From Yponomeuta sedellus (taxonomy: Eukaryota; Arthropoda; Insecta; Lepidoptera; Yponomeutidae): a stretch of 64,000 nt of DNA. Position numbers and translations under genes: made by a program. The notes beneath the pieces were generated by a model that saw only the letters and a program-made list of their open reading frames with translations, had not been told where the DNA came from and searched no databases. The stretch lies in contig OW203732.1 of NCBI GenBank assembly GCA_934045075.1, positions 13,122,201 to 13,186,200 on the forward strand. The letters are read 5' to 3'. Numbering within the stretch: the first letter of the stretch is position 1; each line of letters begins with the position of its first letter. Positions 1 through 13,559 of the stretch are shown one piece after another.

Positions 1-113
1 AGCTCGATTCCGCGGCAGCTGCGGCAGTCGCTCCGCGGCGTCAGGAGCGAACCGTCTAGCGTCAAGGATGTGCCAACCACCAGGAATGATAGCTCGCTCA
101 ACCTCTTCCTTCG
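1..113 (+). CDS. Candidate distal N-terminal exon of gene A, cut by window edge
   Basis: Frame 1 is open from the first base and ends TTCG before a strong donor GTGAGT at 114. The 37 codons are Ser- and Arg-rich and polar, with no membrane segment. The exon leaves two bases (CG), the same phase 2 as the start-codon exon ending at 14298, so it could splice straight to 23137 and give an Arg at the join. I infer an alternative 5' exon of the same Kir gene with a longer cytoplasmic N-terminus. It could equally be an exon of an unrelated upstream gene, and frame 2 is also open. Its start lies outside the window. Confidence 0.45.
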
Positions 114-3100
114 GTGAGTCCTGCTCCGCTTACCAAATTTAACGCTCATGAAAACTGTTCTAATCATCTTCCTTTGAAATTCCATATTAATTGCCACAGG
201 ATTTGGTGCGCATTATTAGGCCTCACATTTCCTGAGCGTTTTGTAAATAGCCTGTACGACGATATTTTTTGTCTGTGATAAGTCCTGAAGTTTGCAGTTT
301 CATGGAGAAGTGAGGTTTCAAATTGTTTTTCTTTTACATCATTGTGGGTAGCACATTTTAACTAAGTGCATTTTCATGGTATTAACATATCACAACGTAA
401 CTTTGTTTTTTTTTCTAATACTAAACGACAAACATAAACAATATCTTCTGATAGTCAATCCGCGTCAATATGAGTGGTTATTGAAGCTCATGCTTTCTCT
501 CTAAGAAAAGGCCTGGTCTCTATAAAGGAGGGTACTGTCTACAAAAACGAGAAATTCTTCTATACTTGCACCATGTACAGACATATGGAATGTTAGCTAT
601 GAGGATTAGCATGTGCCTAAGCTATATACACTACAATCGTTAAGCCGCACGTGCTTAGACATTTCATAGAGGAATTCACATTGGAAATGTGCTGCGGAGG
701 TCAAGACTACTGCCGCAGTAATGAGACAGAAGCTCAGGCTTGACACCGCCACTTTCACATATAAAACAATGCAAGTAGAGATCCGTGCATTCGTGGCATG
801 ATACGAAATTTCCGAAACTCAGCTTACAGAGCTATTGTTTCATACACAGTTATATATTAAACGGGTCGGGTAGACAACGCGAGACCACGGCAACTGTAAC
901 GCTGCCGAAACGTCGGGAAATAAGGCAATTACGTTTTACCTAATAAATAATCGCGATTTGACCCGTTTAATATATAACTATGTATGAGTATCGCGAATCA
1001 TTAAGAAATACTATTGTATCATAATTTTGAAAATTGAACAGGAAACCTACAAGTTTATTTCAAGTGCGAGTTGTCCTAGACTTCTGAGTATTTCTCGAAG
1101 CGCCAAGCTTACAGAGAGGCCGCTTTATTAGTTTTCCATCGGGTGAGATACCAATGGCAATTATCATGTAGAGAGGGACCTGACCTTCAATTTATTACAG
1201 CCTTCTCGCCCCGAGATGCACAGGGCTTCACAGCGCAATAAGCAATAATTAAAGTGGAGCTAACGGCTCGTTTGATGGGTGGTACGTGCAGAATTATATG
1301 GAAACAGCAACTGATTACACGAGTTACCAATGAAGTTACTTAGTATTGCACAAAGTCCGGGTGCCAATTAGTGCATATTGTAGTCAGTTTCTTACGGGTT
1401 CGTCCTGAAAATTGCTCTACCTACTTCGCGCTCGATTATATTATGTCGTGGTTTAGGTTCACTCATACTCCAGTTAGGTGTCGCTAAGTCTAGGTAGATA
1501 TGATTATTTGTTCATGGGCCCAAAGTGAGAATTTATTATTAAAATATTTTATTACATGAAAATGTGATGATAATGACCGAAGGTTGCCTTGTTGATATAT
1601 GGAAATGTATTCAGCACCAGACAAGTAAAAAGGCAACAACCAGTACTTCAGATTCCAAAATATAATTTCACAAGTTTAGCACTACATTATGTGAACAATC
1701 GCAATTTGTCCAAATTTATTTGATAATGGGTATCGATCGATCAAATCGAATCGAATCACCAAACCAGCTACATGAGAATATTTGAGCTGCTGTGTTTTGG
1801 TACAATCGTTTATTATTTTATTATTGTTCATTGTCCCCATAGTTCAACACAGATTTCGTCAATAACGTATTGTCAGATCTAATCCATAGAGCTTTGACAA
1901 TGGAGCATGGACGAAAATACTCAATATACTTGAGGCTAAATTACATACACATTGAAGCGCGACTAAAATCTGGAAATGACGGGCATGTCGATTACAATAA
2001 ACCTGTGATTAAGTACTACCAATGCAGTAATTTCACAGAAACCTTGATAAAAGATAGATTTTCTCGATGTAATGGAAACCCGCTCCGAAAGATTACGCTC
2101 GCGAATTAATCTTACGAGATAGGTAATTGCAAAACAACACATTGCAAAACAATTATAGCCTCAATATTGCAATGAAAGCGTCTTTTATTGCGGAACTCTT
2201 TCTAAATAAATTAATTAACGCTTGTGAGCACGTTGCTCACGTTGTCCAATCAAAAATGAAAATAGAAGATTCACTCGCAGGTTCCAAAAAATTCGACTAC
2301 AGAGTTTGAATTCTAAACATTCCTAAACAATCCCCAAAATTTTCTACTTTAGCTAAGTACCGGTAGGCATTAAAAATGTCATCAACTCCTCCATAGAATC
2401 TAATCTAGAATTTAATTACCTACTGAAGCTGTATGTACATAATTAGCAAGCTTTAGTAAATAATTACCGAGACAGTCGAGAAAACTTTCTGTGTCTACCA
2501 TACAATGGCTGACATCATCAACGTTCCTTGGCAGCTCTTCCTTCGACTTTCGCTTGACAAATTATTGCGAGACGGAAACGGACTTCCTCATGTTCAATGC
2601 AAAGATTCAAGACAAACAATACGAAGGAAGTGCATTTTTTTTCAAAGGAAAAAAAACTATCCTTATTTACTGGCCAGTATAATAATTATGTAGGTACTAA
2701 AAAAAGAAGATAATATGTTCAGAAAAGGTTTGAAACATATACATAGTGCTAACACACCTTCCTCTTTTGTGAAAAAAGTGTTAAAAGTTGCCAGTAATAA
2801 TAGACTACTGGCCAGAAAGAGGTTTTATACATAGTGTCAACACATTTCCTCTTCTGTGTCAAAAGTGTCAAACAAATTCCTTTTCACACAGCACAATACA
2901 ACATTTCAAATGCACTGATTGGTGTCAGGGGCACTATAATCATACACATCAGTGCGTTAAGGTGATAACACCTTCCTTCGAGTGTAGTGTTTGACTTTAC
3001 TTTCTTTTACACAGTGTCGTAGAATATAAGATAACGTTACGCCAGTAGAATAATATAATAATACTAGAATAAAAGTTACATTTATATTTTTTTATATAAT

Positions 3101-3676
3101 GAAGAACAAAGACTTCATGTAAGTTAAAATTAAAATACAAAAAAATATTGTTGCGCGTAGCACACACGTAACACATTAATAACTAGCTCTTATTGAAATC
3201 AAATAGGACCAATAGCAAGACTGCAAACAAGATTATTTCGTCGCAATGCAATAGGTTCATTATTATTTTTTATTTTTCATCATGCAATCATTTGAACAAC
3301 ATGTAGGTAAGTGCACAATGTAAAATAGTAATTATTTGCAATAACACTTAACCACAAAAATTGGTTACCAATTTTTTTTACGATATTTCGTTGTAGGTAG
3401 GCTACCTCATTAGCAATTATGAGTTAGTTACATAGACCTGAGATTACCGCACTTAGCCTCATAGTTGGAGTGTTCGTAACAAGAGCTGAGAATGAACACC
3501 TCAGTTACTAGGGTGTTGAATCTGAGTCTCTTGCTTCCGAGCCCTATTATGTAAGATGAAAATTCGTAGAACAAAGAGTTCATAGATTTCGTCAATGGCG
3601 AATATCTCTGACCTGCCCTGCGTCTGATGGCCATGTTTGTCTTTCTTTTAACTATCAGTCACCACTGCGCTGCACC
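114..3676. other. Non-coding, AT-rich
   Basis: Apart from the inverted-repeat element at 848-1010, I see no gene. 2735-3000 holds degenerate direct repeats around acatagtg and aacacattcct. It may be intron if 1-113 belongs to gene A. Confidence 0.5.
848..1010. repeat. Inverted-repeat element 'ttaaacgggtc', copy 1
   Basis: Ends gttatatattaaacgggtc and gacccgtttaatatataac are inverted copies. The interior includes gctgccgaaacgtcggga. The outer sequence tatgagtatcgcgaatcatt is shared with copies near 39180 and 63045, so the true element is longer than the palindrome. Confidence 0.65.
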
Positions 3677-3733
3677 ACTATATTGACGTAACTAGTGGGA
3701 TACGTCTATTCCCACTAGTTACGTCAATATAGT
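3677..3733. repeat. Perfect hairpin, 24-bp arms
   Basis: actatattgacgtaactagt (arm 3677-3700) pairs exactly with 3710-3733 across a 9-base loop. Confidence 0.9.
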
Positions 3734-3780
3734 TCCGTGACTGAACAAGTGAGAAAAGAAATCTTACTAGTTCAATCCAG

Positions 3781-3945
3781 ATTGCCTCGTTGGTTAAGCC
3801 GTAAATACGCTTGGGTACCTTAACAGAGGTCATGTGTTTCATTCCCACTGGAGGCTGTCTTTGATTTGTACAAATTACCTCTGTCTGGGTGTATTTCTAT
3901 GTGATGTTATTTCCTGGTTCATGGTTATGGTTCCGCTATTACCGG
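3781..3945 (+). repeat. tRNA-related SINE
   Basis: A tRNA-like start (cctcgttggttaagccg), a degenerate B-box, and the body tgtctgggtgtatttctatg. The body matches copies at 33850-34030 (+) and, by its tail, 5111-5344 (-) and 44610-44690. Confidence 0.55.
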
Positions 3946-5049
3946 TCTTGATAATGTAGGGAATAAGGAGACAGTAAGTCTTGACGTAAGAATAGTGAAT
4001 CGCGCAACAGACTTGCGTATTGCCTGTACGGTGGTCTTGATTGTCCTCTGACCTAGGCACTAGGCCTAGTTTGTCGAGGCAAAGGTGTTCTCTGCAGAAA
4101 GCCGCCTTCTCTACAAAGTTACTGTAGTACTCTAAGGATGCTCATCACATATTCAGCCCAGAGCGTCGCGAGGCCATTCACTCATCGGTACTGTGTAGTA
4201 CTAGTACGTGATGCCCTGCAGAAAACTATGGCACTTGGTGACCCACAAATCCTTAGTATTTGTTCCATGTTTCGGTAACCACAAGTGCTATGAAATAGCA
4301 GCATTTACCTACGTTAATTTGCACCTGTATGAGTGTGGTGTGATGTGACTTGTACAGTAAGTAAGGAAATAGCTGAGACTACGAACATGGGGTTTTTCGA
4401 AACTTGAGGAAAATTAAGCGATCAGGATTTTACAATAAACACCATATGACCCCGTGAACTTCGTACCACTATTTAAACTTTCCCTGGACTTCCATAAAGA
4501 TAAAAAATAATCAAATCGGTCTAGCCGTTCTCTAGTTTTAGCGGGTCGACAAACATGAATATTTTTTTATAAATATAAATTTGCGTATTCGGACCAGAGA
4601 AACTTGTATAGCCTTGTTGAGTCTGTCTAGTATGTTAGTACGACAGACTGCTAGAGTTGTAGGTTTGGTAAATTACGGGTAAAATAACGCGAGAGATCGA
4701 GAAATTCCACAGTAAATATGTGTGTAATTTCGGCTACTACTAGTGGCAGGTTTGGACTGGCTAGTCACGCTGGTAATACTCAAACTAAGTGACGATTGTC
4801 CTAAACGGCGATTTTGACCATAGTCTCTGGGCCTGAAACTAAATAAATATATTTAGTTACAAATGAACCTTTTTTGTCCTTGCTATGAAATGGGCGCATT
4901 TCTATGTCGATGTTATCTAAACTAGCCAGTATTCCTAATGATTTGCGACGGTCATACATTGGAATAGCTAGCTAGGACAGCGACTTTATAGTATTCTTAA
5001 AGGTATCGATCCTATGTGGCGTTACAGGATATCGATATCAACTCTTGTA

Positions 5050-5375
5050 AGTCCGACTCCACCACAATACTCCACCATGGGGGGCAAGTCCGGGTTGGTG
5101 AAGATTGTAACACATAACATAACAAGATTTACATAACATTTACATTAGGCACATACATTGCTTCTGGCCCCACACTAGGATACCCTGTGTCGTGGGAACC
5201 AGAAACAACGACATCACAAACATGTAAACATCCAAGACCTGGGTTTTTTTTTGTTCTCAGCCGGGATCCGAACGCGGGACCTCTTGCTAGGTACGTAGAT
5301 GCACTCCGCTACGCCAGAGAGGTCGTCGTAAGCCACAGAGGTCGTTGTAAGACAGTGGCGGGCCACTCGCAAATT
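5050..5375. repeat. 'gtccgggttggtgga' repeat, split by a tRNA-related SINE
   Basis: 5050-5110 and 5345-5375 are adjacent parts of the dispersed repeat seen whole at 18378. They are separated by 5111-5344, a SINE on the - strand with A-box TGGCGTAGCGGAGTGC and B-box CGTTCGGATCC. ttgtaa at both borders (5105-5110 and 5345-5350) fits a short target duplication. Confidence 0.6.
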
Positions 5376-7782
5376 TTAATTGAAATTGTCATTCGAACCC
5401 GATGGTATCTTACCAATACATAGAAGTACTCATCAAGTCTTCGCTAACTGTGAGGCAAATATTTGCAATGACTAAAGCCCGAAGACTTCCACCGCTTCGG
5501 AGCCTCGGCCTTATCGCGCATGGCAGATGGCAGTCGACCTCAATACGATACGGGCAAGCGGCTGTTTAGACGTGGTTCAGAATGGGAACACTAGTCAAAG
5601 GTAGTGTAAGTAATGTTCACACATTGGAAGAGGGAAACAATTGGTGTTCGCGGAAAAGAAACTAAACACAAAGTAACATAGACTGGTGTAACATAGTCAA
5701 GTATGTGTTGCGTCATGGTGGGATGAACAGAACCTTTATACCAGTGTGGTGGGCAGAAGCTGTATTTGCCCCCTGTCACGACACTGAATTACCTCTTACG
5801 GTTTCTTAGTAGCTGTGGGCCTTTTATTTTGCCTTTCGCAAAACGGGGGTATTTCTCTACATTATGTAAAATTTTTGAAATTGGGACTATTTCAATGCCA
5901 AACGGGGAAAGTGATGGATTAAAGATTCCTAAAAGTTATTTTCGCGTTTTCTTATTTTTTAACGTGCTACGTTTCAAGGGGTATTCCGTCAACTTGAACG
6001 CAAGAGATTCGAGGTACTGGGTGAATCAGGTAATTATTAACCAAATGATGCGAATTACGAAAGAGTTCGAAATGCGTAATTTCGATGTGTAACGCAAACT
6101 GTATGATACCCCCGTGAGGTTACCCTCGTGTGGTTACACAGGGGTAAACCTAAATATAGGTAATATCGGTTGTTAATAAAATAAAGCTCAACCTGGTATT
6201 CACGCATTTCTTGCATCATTGCGAACATTTTTTTATTTATTGTAACAGTACCTGGGAAAGGAAAATCAATACAGATAGATAAAGATAACACTCACAGACC
6301 TCGATACATTGCTGCTCCGATATCAACTTGATATTTAAGTCCGAAGTCGAACTAGGTGTATTTTTTACTGAAATGTGTAGTTTCGTATAGGTACCAAATA
6401 TATCTTTTTTTATTTTATTTTTATTTTTATTTTATTCATTAGGTACACCAACAGCAAGCACGCAAACATGATAAAGCTTATACTAAAAGTGACTTAGGGC
6501 TAGCGATTATGCCAATTAAAGGTATACACAGCATTTTTAGACTTACATATACGCAGACAACTAGAAATGTAATATTACAATACGGTGATAATATAGATGT
6601 TATTACCACGTAAGATAAGAATTTTTAGATATTAGAAATATATTATATATCTTCCCAATAACTCTATCGATTTTTTTAAGAGCAATGTATTTGAAACATA
6701 AGGTTCTGAAATAAGTGAAGCGCTGACAGTTACACCCCGTGTCGTCTCATAATAACGCTGAAAGCTACGATTTCATCGCATTTTAGAATGTGTGTTTACC
6801 GTCCATTGTACTTTTTTGTTGACTTAGAATGTGGATCTTGTAACCTGATATAAATATCTTTTATTATAAAGAATATTCTTTTATATTAACATTTTAGTAA
6901 CTCAAATAGGATATTGATTTCCCATTTCGAGCAAAATTCTAAAGTTTTTGTTTTTGGTGTACAGTATGCATAGTTTTCTGATCAGGCGTTAGTTTTTTAT
7001 CACCATATATAATAAAACTTTGCTGTTTTATAGTATAATGATGAAGTGCCCAATAATATTTTTAGTAAGCCACTTATACGTACAATACACATTAGTTAAT
7101 ATTGTCTGACGTATTGGATTATTCTGCCTAAACAGCCACTACCTCAACCTGCGTAATTTTGTTCAATCTTTTCTATACATTTAGTAAGATCTCTCATTAC
7201 TTTTGTGAGTGCTGTGTAAATTAATAAATGCTTTACACGTACGGTACCTACGTGGAATATACTGTGACGTATTTACCTTGTAAAACTTTGACGCTGTGGA
7301 TATCACCTGAATATACATTATGACTATTCAAATAGATTGCTTCGTAGAGCGATACTTCTAGCTGGAAATTTAATTGTTATAATATATTACTTGTCAGTGG
7401 TTCTAAGAACATTCCCAGTAAGAGGCAATGAGTAAGCGTCTGCATTCAATTGTTTTTCACAAACAGTTTCATTCAAGAAGAAAATGCGGAAAATATTGAT
7501 TCTCTCCGGGTATTAATTTTAATACCAAGGTGATATGAAACTGTATAACTGCACATTTGCATACGCTTTATGAAATTTTCCTATGGAGTTTTGTCTGGGG
7601 GTTTAGGTGTGATAACGTAAGAATTTAAGACGCTTTGTGGTACTGACTAGCGCCACCAATGAACTAAAAATCATAAATTGTTTTTAATACGTTTTTATTA
7701 AAAACTAAACACCTCTTGCACCGTAATAGGTAGACAGTAAAAAACACAAAATGTATGTTACGACTATTATGGCCAATTGCCA
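5376..7782. other. Non-coding, no feature recognised
   Basis: AT-rich, with short open frames without family resemblance (for example 5766-6092) and some local inverted repeats near 6060-6150. I see no exon-like structure. Confidence 0.4.
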
Positions 7783-7965
7783 GTTGTCGAGCCAAGTCAG
7801 AGGGCTTAGGGCGGCTTTAAAACTTTAGACATTAAGACGAGTCACTAGTCTTGTAAGCCTCCACCAATCCGGACTAGGCCCCGTGGTGGAGTATCGCCAA
7901 TACCATCCTCAGGGAAGAGACCCGTGCCCCTCGGTGGGGACATAATGGGTTGATGATGATGGCGA
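7783..7965. repeat. 'gtccgggttggtgga' repeat copy
   Basis: Complement of the 58500 copy: cttgtaagcctccaccaatc, then gggaagagacccgtgcccct and ggggacataatgggttgatg, ending in (gat)n. Confidence 0.7.
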
Positions 7966-8018
7966 ATTGTCCAACCCAATAATAATAAATAAATCCGATA
8001 TAGATTGATTTATTACTA

Positions 8019-8222
8019 GCTGTGCCCCGCGGTGTTGCTGGCTTATCGATTTTCCCATGGGAATAATATATTTTCCCACAGTAAAACGTAGCCTAGGTGT
8101 TAATCCAGGGTGTCAGCTTACTCCACACCAAATTTTATTAAAATCGCTCCATTCGTTTAGACGTGAAGAAGTAACAAACATTACACACTCACAAACTTTC
8201 GCCTTTATGATATTAGTGTGAT
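8019..8222 (+). repeat. 'agctgtgccccgcggt' repeat, copy 1
   Basis: About 205 bases from actagctgtgccccgcgg to atattagtgtga. Copies at 21461 and 59628 have the same ends and orientation. This is a very common lepidopteran repeat, probably the 3' end of a LINE or a SINE. Confidence 0.75.
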
Positions 8223-8280
8223 TTTCCGACCTTATTTTCTAATGATTTTTTTTATTCGTATTTGTATTATCTAGGATTCG

Positions 8281-8398
8281 TAGGATCTCGACCGACACAT
8301 GCCGGAGTGGTCTGAGGTGGCACAAGACAGAAACATCTGGTCTGAGTTGGGGGAGGCCTTTGCCCAGCAGTGGGACACAAACGAGGCTACATAAAAAA
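8281..8398 (+). mobile_element. LINE 3' fragment
   Basis: Short + strand piece reading MPEWSEVAQDRNIWSELG and EAFAQQWDTNEAT, ending in A8. Same LINE end as at 10195-10440. Confidence 0.6.
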
Positions 8399-9229
8399 AA
8401 TCTTATTAAGTATCAAACTTTGCGTAGCCCCGACAAACATTGAATAATACCCAGACCAAGACCAAGTGTACAAATTAACGCGGCTAATCAACGGTCTCTT
8501 GCATCATAATCAAAATGTGTCACCGTTTGACCAACAAGTGGCAGTCGTTACAGCGCATTCCTCATAGTAGAACTCCCTACACCATCTAAAAAACGATGTC
8601 CCAGACACTGCAGCTTCGAGTCGTCCCTTCACCCATTCTCTCATTCGAATTCAATCTGGCGTGACGTTCAGCATACAGATTTTGGCTGTCGCTCGACTTT
8701 TTATTTTATGTAGAAGTTAAGCCTTAATAGTCGTATACGAATAATTTGCTAATGAAGTGAGAATTAGCTCCCTGGTCGCTGCGTACCCCTCTGGGATACT
8801 CGTACAGGCGTAAGGTTATGTTTTGTTATGTTATGTTTTTATTTTAAACAGTTTGCACAAAGGCGTAAGAAAGAAACGAGAAGTGTGAAATGAAACCTGG
8901 AGAATATTCATAAAAAAATGCAATTTCTTGGCATAATATTATTGCAACAAAGACATAGAAGTAGCTATTCTAAGACTATGACGTCAATACTCTGTACGTA
9001 GGTAAAAAACAATGTGAACAAATAATGCTCCATTCTACGAAGTTTTAATTTATTTGAAACAAAATCAACAACTATATGACTAAGTGAACATGCGCGTACT
9101 CGAGCGACAATCAATTTATTATGATCAATGACGTTTCTAATGATTTGTATATGTTGCCACCTCACCTCACTCAACCTCAAATGTTGCCTCTCCTGTACGT
9201 CCTAAGGGTTGAGTAGTAGAAAATGCAAT

Positions 9230-9440
9230 TTTTGAAATGAAAATAAGGCTGCCAATTGTACTATATACATATATTCGTAATTATTTTGTCTTTGATAGAT
9301 AGATAGATAGATAGATAGAGAACACTTTATTGTACATAAAAATGGAAATTACAGAGATATTTCTTAACCTAAGAGAACAGACGGCGGCCTTATCACTAAA
9401 AGTGATCTCTTCCAGACAACCTTCGGATGAAAGATGTTGT
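9230..9440 (-). repeat. Retroposon tail with (GATA)n
   Basis: On the - strand: gatctcttttagtgataagg-like block, then tctgtaatttccatttttat, gtacaataaagtgttc and a (TATC)n tail (9294-9319). Related tails are at 12985-13110 (+), 15440-15550 (-), 26345-26450 (-) and 62160-62190 (-). Confidence 0.6.
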
Positions 9441-10194
9441 TTTTCCAGTGTACAATAAAGAATATTCTTATCTTATCTTTTTTTTAAGTAGAAGAGTTTA
9501 CACATGACCCCAGTCACGCCTGATGGTAGGCGAAGACGCGGTCTACGATGTTACGTGCTTACCTGTAAAGATACCCAGGTTATATGTCTCCGGAAAGACA
9601 GACGATGGCAGCGTGTTCCACAACTTTGCCGATCTTATTATAAAAGAATTCGCTAATCGCTCGGTGTAAGCATTAAGTCCTACTTTTATACATTATCTTT
9701 TGTGGAATAAATAATTAATAATAATAGTAACATACACCTTTATTTAAAATCTGATAAGTCATATTCAAGAATCGTTACATTTAGAATATCCTCTTGAAAA
9801 CGTCAAATGATTTTCATGTCACCCTGTAGTTTAGGACCAGTCAAGTGATTGGTGTCGTGTGAAGCTTATTTGCTCATTGTACTATATGTCGTATTTAAAT
9901 ATACGTTGCTTGATCGGTTTCCGTTCTCGTCCATATTTTAGCTCGCTTTCGTCACACATTAAATGATATTAACTAGATTGTAACTTCACCATGATATTAT
10001 AACATTCAATGTTATCTGTTGTGCAATGTAATAAATAAAATTAAATATGCGGTTGACAGAGTATATTGTCAAATAATTATGAGCCGCTGTATTGGTGAAA
10101 AAAATGTTCGTTACTCATAGAAAAATAGAAATAACTCGAAGAACAAAGAATAAACTCAATGTAGAACGTAAATTACTTAAGTTGTTTTTTTTAC

Positions 10195-10440
10195 GTAGCC
10201 TCTATATTTGTGTCCCACTGCTGGGCAAAAGCCTCCCCCAATTCAGTCCAGAGTTTTCTGTCCTGGGCCACCTCAGACCACGCCGGCAGATGGTTGTCGA
10301 GATCATCTCTCCACCGTCTTCCAGGCCGGCCTCAATTTCGATGTCCGTCGTATGGCACCCACTCGGTGGCGAGTTTCGCCCACTAATTCGGGTGCATTCG
10401 ACTGACGTGACCAGCCCAGCTCCACTTCACTTAACGTGTT
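10195..10440 (-). mobile_element. RTE-like LINE 3' fragment
   Basis: The - strand ends ...GGGGGAGGCTTTTGCCCAGC, the usual LINE 3' end in Lepidoptera, preceded by relics of CTGGAAGACGGTGGAGAGAT. The + strand open frames here are shadows. Confidence 0.6.
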
Positions 10441-12984
10441 TTAGGAAATAAAAATTATTGAATCAAGACTATGTCCATATAATTGCGATGAATATGTATG
10501 AATAAAGGGGTTGGGGGGTTTACGAGCAGTCATAATTGACAAATAAGTTTTCTGTGGTTACGATCAATGGACAATAGCACGATTGACTTTGTAGGAAATC
10601 GCCTGTCACGTTTCTACGTAGAGTGCAAGTACCTACGTAAGCTCTGGCTTACTTTTCTTACAAAACCAGCTGGACCGAATTGAATGTGATTTGTACTGTT
10701 AGATAACGTACCTACTTTTAATTTGAAATGTGCACGCTTCGACCGGTAGGAGCACAATTAAGTACAAAATAGAACATTAACCACCAAAATTAAACCAAAG
10801 GTTGACTGGTAGAAAATGCTACTTAGCATTAAGTATGCCTCACCAAACACTGTGTTTTATGCATCAGGCAAAGCTAGTTTTGTACCTTATACTTAATCAT
10901 CGTTCAAAAGTCAGATATTCTCATTTTAAATTTCAAAAGTCCTGACATTCATCTTAGAGGTGCAATTACGTCATCAATAATTCAACGAAGTTCCCTTACC
11001 ACCCACCATCTCGCCCCAAGCGTTCCGAGAACCCAAAATAATTTCGGAGGTTATTTGGGCACAAAGAATACCAATCTAAAGAATGACTCCTATAGCATTC
11101 GAATTAGGGACCATATTCGACTTTCAACATTAGAATTCACGTTTTTTGCGAGACGGTCATTGAGTGCGAAAACTCAGAGGTTTCCTCAGATCAAAAGTGA
11201 CTCACGCTCGACTATAAAAAGTTATTATATTTAAACCAGTTCATCGGCAGAGCCGTTGACCTACAGTAATGGATTTAATTTAAATTTAAATAACTTTACT
11301 TTCCTCAGCCGCCGTATTGAATAATCATCATTATGGATCGTAACGGCTCTTACTATATGTTTTGTGTAAAAAAATATCGAGGTTAATATATTTCGGGACT
11401 TAAGAGCCTTCGCTCACTGCATTACTGTACTTTCAAACTTTCAAGCACTATCGATTTTAGAAGTTATCGTATTTGTTTATGTTGTTTGTGGCTAACATAA
11501 TTATCATTACATCAGACTATGGCACGGAACTCATACAGAATCTTATTTTCAAATCAAATAATTTTCTTCTTTCAACCTAAAGAATTTACATTCTGCTGAA
11601 TGTACCTATAATGTAATCTACTGCGTTCGGGCCGTAGTGTTATGGAGAAAATGGCAGCAGGAAAAAAATCCACTCTGACCGTCTTTTCTCAAGTCATCTT
11701 AAACCTAATACATCAGTAGCAACCTACAGGTTAAGTACAATTAAATAACCTATACGTGTCCTACTGTAGGGATAGGTATGCTTTATCTCATATGGGCTTA
11801 ACTACCACCGCAGATTGGTAATTTCAATCTGTGGGGACATTGCTGTATGTAAATATTTCAGACACACGAGCACAGTTCATGTCAGAAATGAATAGTATGC
11901 AAATCATAAAGGGTATTAAACACAGAACATATTTTTTATGTTCTGTGGTAATAAATCTTTATAAACTTGTGAAATCGTCTCTTAAATTTCAGTAGGTACT
12001 GCCATCTAGCGGCGAGTAGCGGTACTAAAATTAAAACTACCAGTCTCCCTGAAATGAAGCCAAGCAAGCGAGCTCTGTCTGAAAGATGATCCCAAGATTG
12101 TAGTTATTTCGGCCGAATGTGTCACCGACCACACCGCATCGTCTGTTGGCAACAGTGGCCCCGGTTTAAAATAAGAAGTTAAAAGTTTAGACGTTATTAA
12201 GCGAAGTAACAAATGATCACCTTCAATACCTCTTTTATTATCCTCTTTTCGAAGCGGATTCGGAGAAAACTCAGGCAGCCCAAACTGATAGGGAAAGACA
12301 AATCAGTCATAACAAACAGTTACATATTATTTTATTTGCAGATTTTGTGCTGTTCATTCGGCAAAAACCCAAAGCTAAAGTTTTTACGATGGCCGAAAAG
12401 GCGATGGAGGAAAACTGCCTATCAGTGCATCCGTTTATGAGCTGTTTAGAAAGAATACCACTGCTTTGATACATAGAGTACCACTGCAACATTGAGTTAA
12501 TTATCCTTTATCCAATGCAACACGATAGGATACTGACAGAGCTTCTTCTCAACCGCAGAGGATGTACAATACATTTTCTTTACATTGTAATCTGGTTACA
12601 GATGGCCCATATCAATTGTCTTCTCGCTCAACCGCATGCATCCAAATCACGTTGTTCTCTCACGTGCGATTTGGAATCGAGATTGAATCAACCGCATTAA
12701 CTCTATTAGCATATGCAGGTTTTGCATTGCTCGTGTACTCGTATCAATCATCATTATCACAGCTGCGAACCGACGCTTTTGTTTTTATCCACCCAACCGA
12801 GCACCAACACGTGTACGTATATACGCGCTGTCCTTTTCACAGCCACGCTTCGGAAACTGGCTTGTATTGGGCAGATACGACTAAACTTATACACCAGGCT
12901 TTAAAACATTGCCTGAAATGTTTAAGAGCGATCCCTGAAATGTTTAATACGCAATGGGTGCTCGTGGTGACTAAGCCCACAATC

Positions 12985-13110
12985 CCTTCCCAAAGGTCGT
13001 CTGAAAGAGATCACTTTTAGTTATAAGGCCGCCGTCTGTACAGCTAAGAAATAAGGCTGTTAGGTTAGGATATATCTGTGTAATTTCCATTTTTATGTAC
13101 AATAAACCTC
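12985..13110 (+). repeat. Retroposon tail
   Basis: cccaaaggtcgtctgaaaga, gatcacttttagttataagg, gtaatttccatttttatgta and caataaacctctatctctct match the complement of 9230-9440. Confidence 0.6.
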
Positions 13111-13559
13111 TATCTCTCTGTCAGAACATCTGTGCCCTACCCGGAGTGGCGCATTAATTTAGTATAGGGTGCTTATGATTTGCAGAGTAGATTAAAAATA
13201 AAGAAATAAGCTTACCTAGACCCATAAGGCCTTTAGAAAAATGCATTACAACTGGAGAAAGTCTAGATTTCGCGTTTAATATAGGACAGCACTCAATCTC
13301 TGGTCTTCTCATAATTAGATCTGCAGTTATTTTGCGCAAACGACCATGGCTATACAATTTCCATTGGACGACCATCATTCTACGGACCATTCCACGCGTT
13401 TGCAGAGGGTCAGCCATTGATATTATCATTACACACCCGTTGAGAGCGCTTTCAATCCACGCAAACACATAACAGTCAAAACATTTATCTTAGCCGTCAT
13501 AAATCTTGTGAAACATCCACTAAATGGAATACTTTTGAGCAAATAAAATGAGCGTAGTA

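Larger units (their letters stand above)
9480..13559. other. Non-coding with repeat debris
   Basis: 9480-9690 resembles a LINE-derived repeat (cacgcctgatggtaggcga). A LINE fragment lies at 10195-10440 and a retroposon tail at 12985-13110. The 152-codon frame 12562-13020 is not convincing as a gene. Confidence 0.4.

Noticed and set aside
10092..10451. 119-codon + strand frame
   Set aside because: Antisense to an RTE-like LINE end.
12562..13020. 152-codon open frame on the + strand
   Set aside because: No recognisable domain, no splice context, overlapping frames nearby, and its end runs into a retroposon tail (12985-13110).
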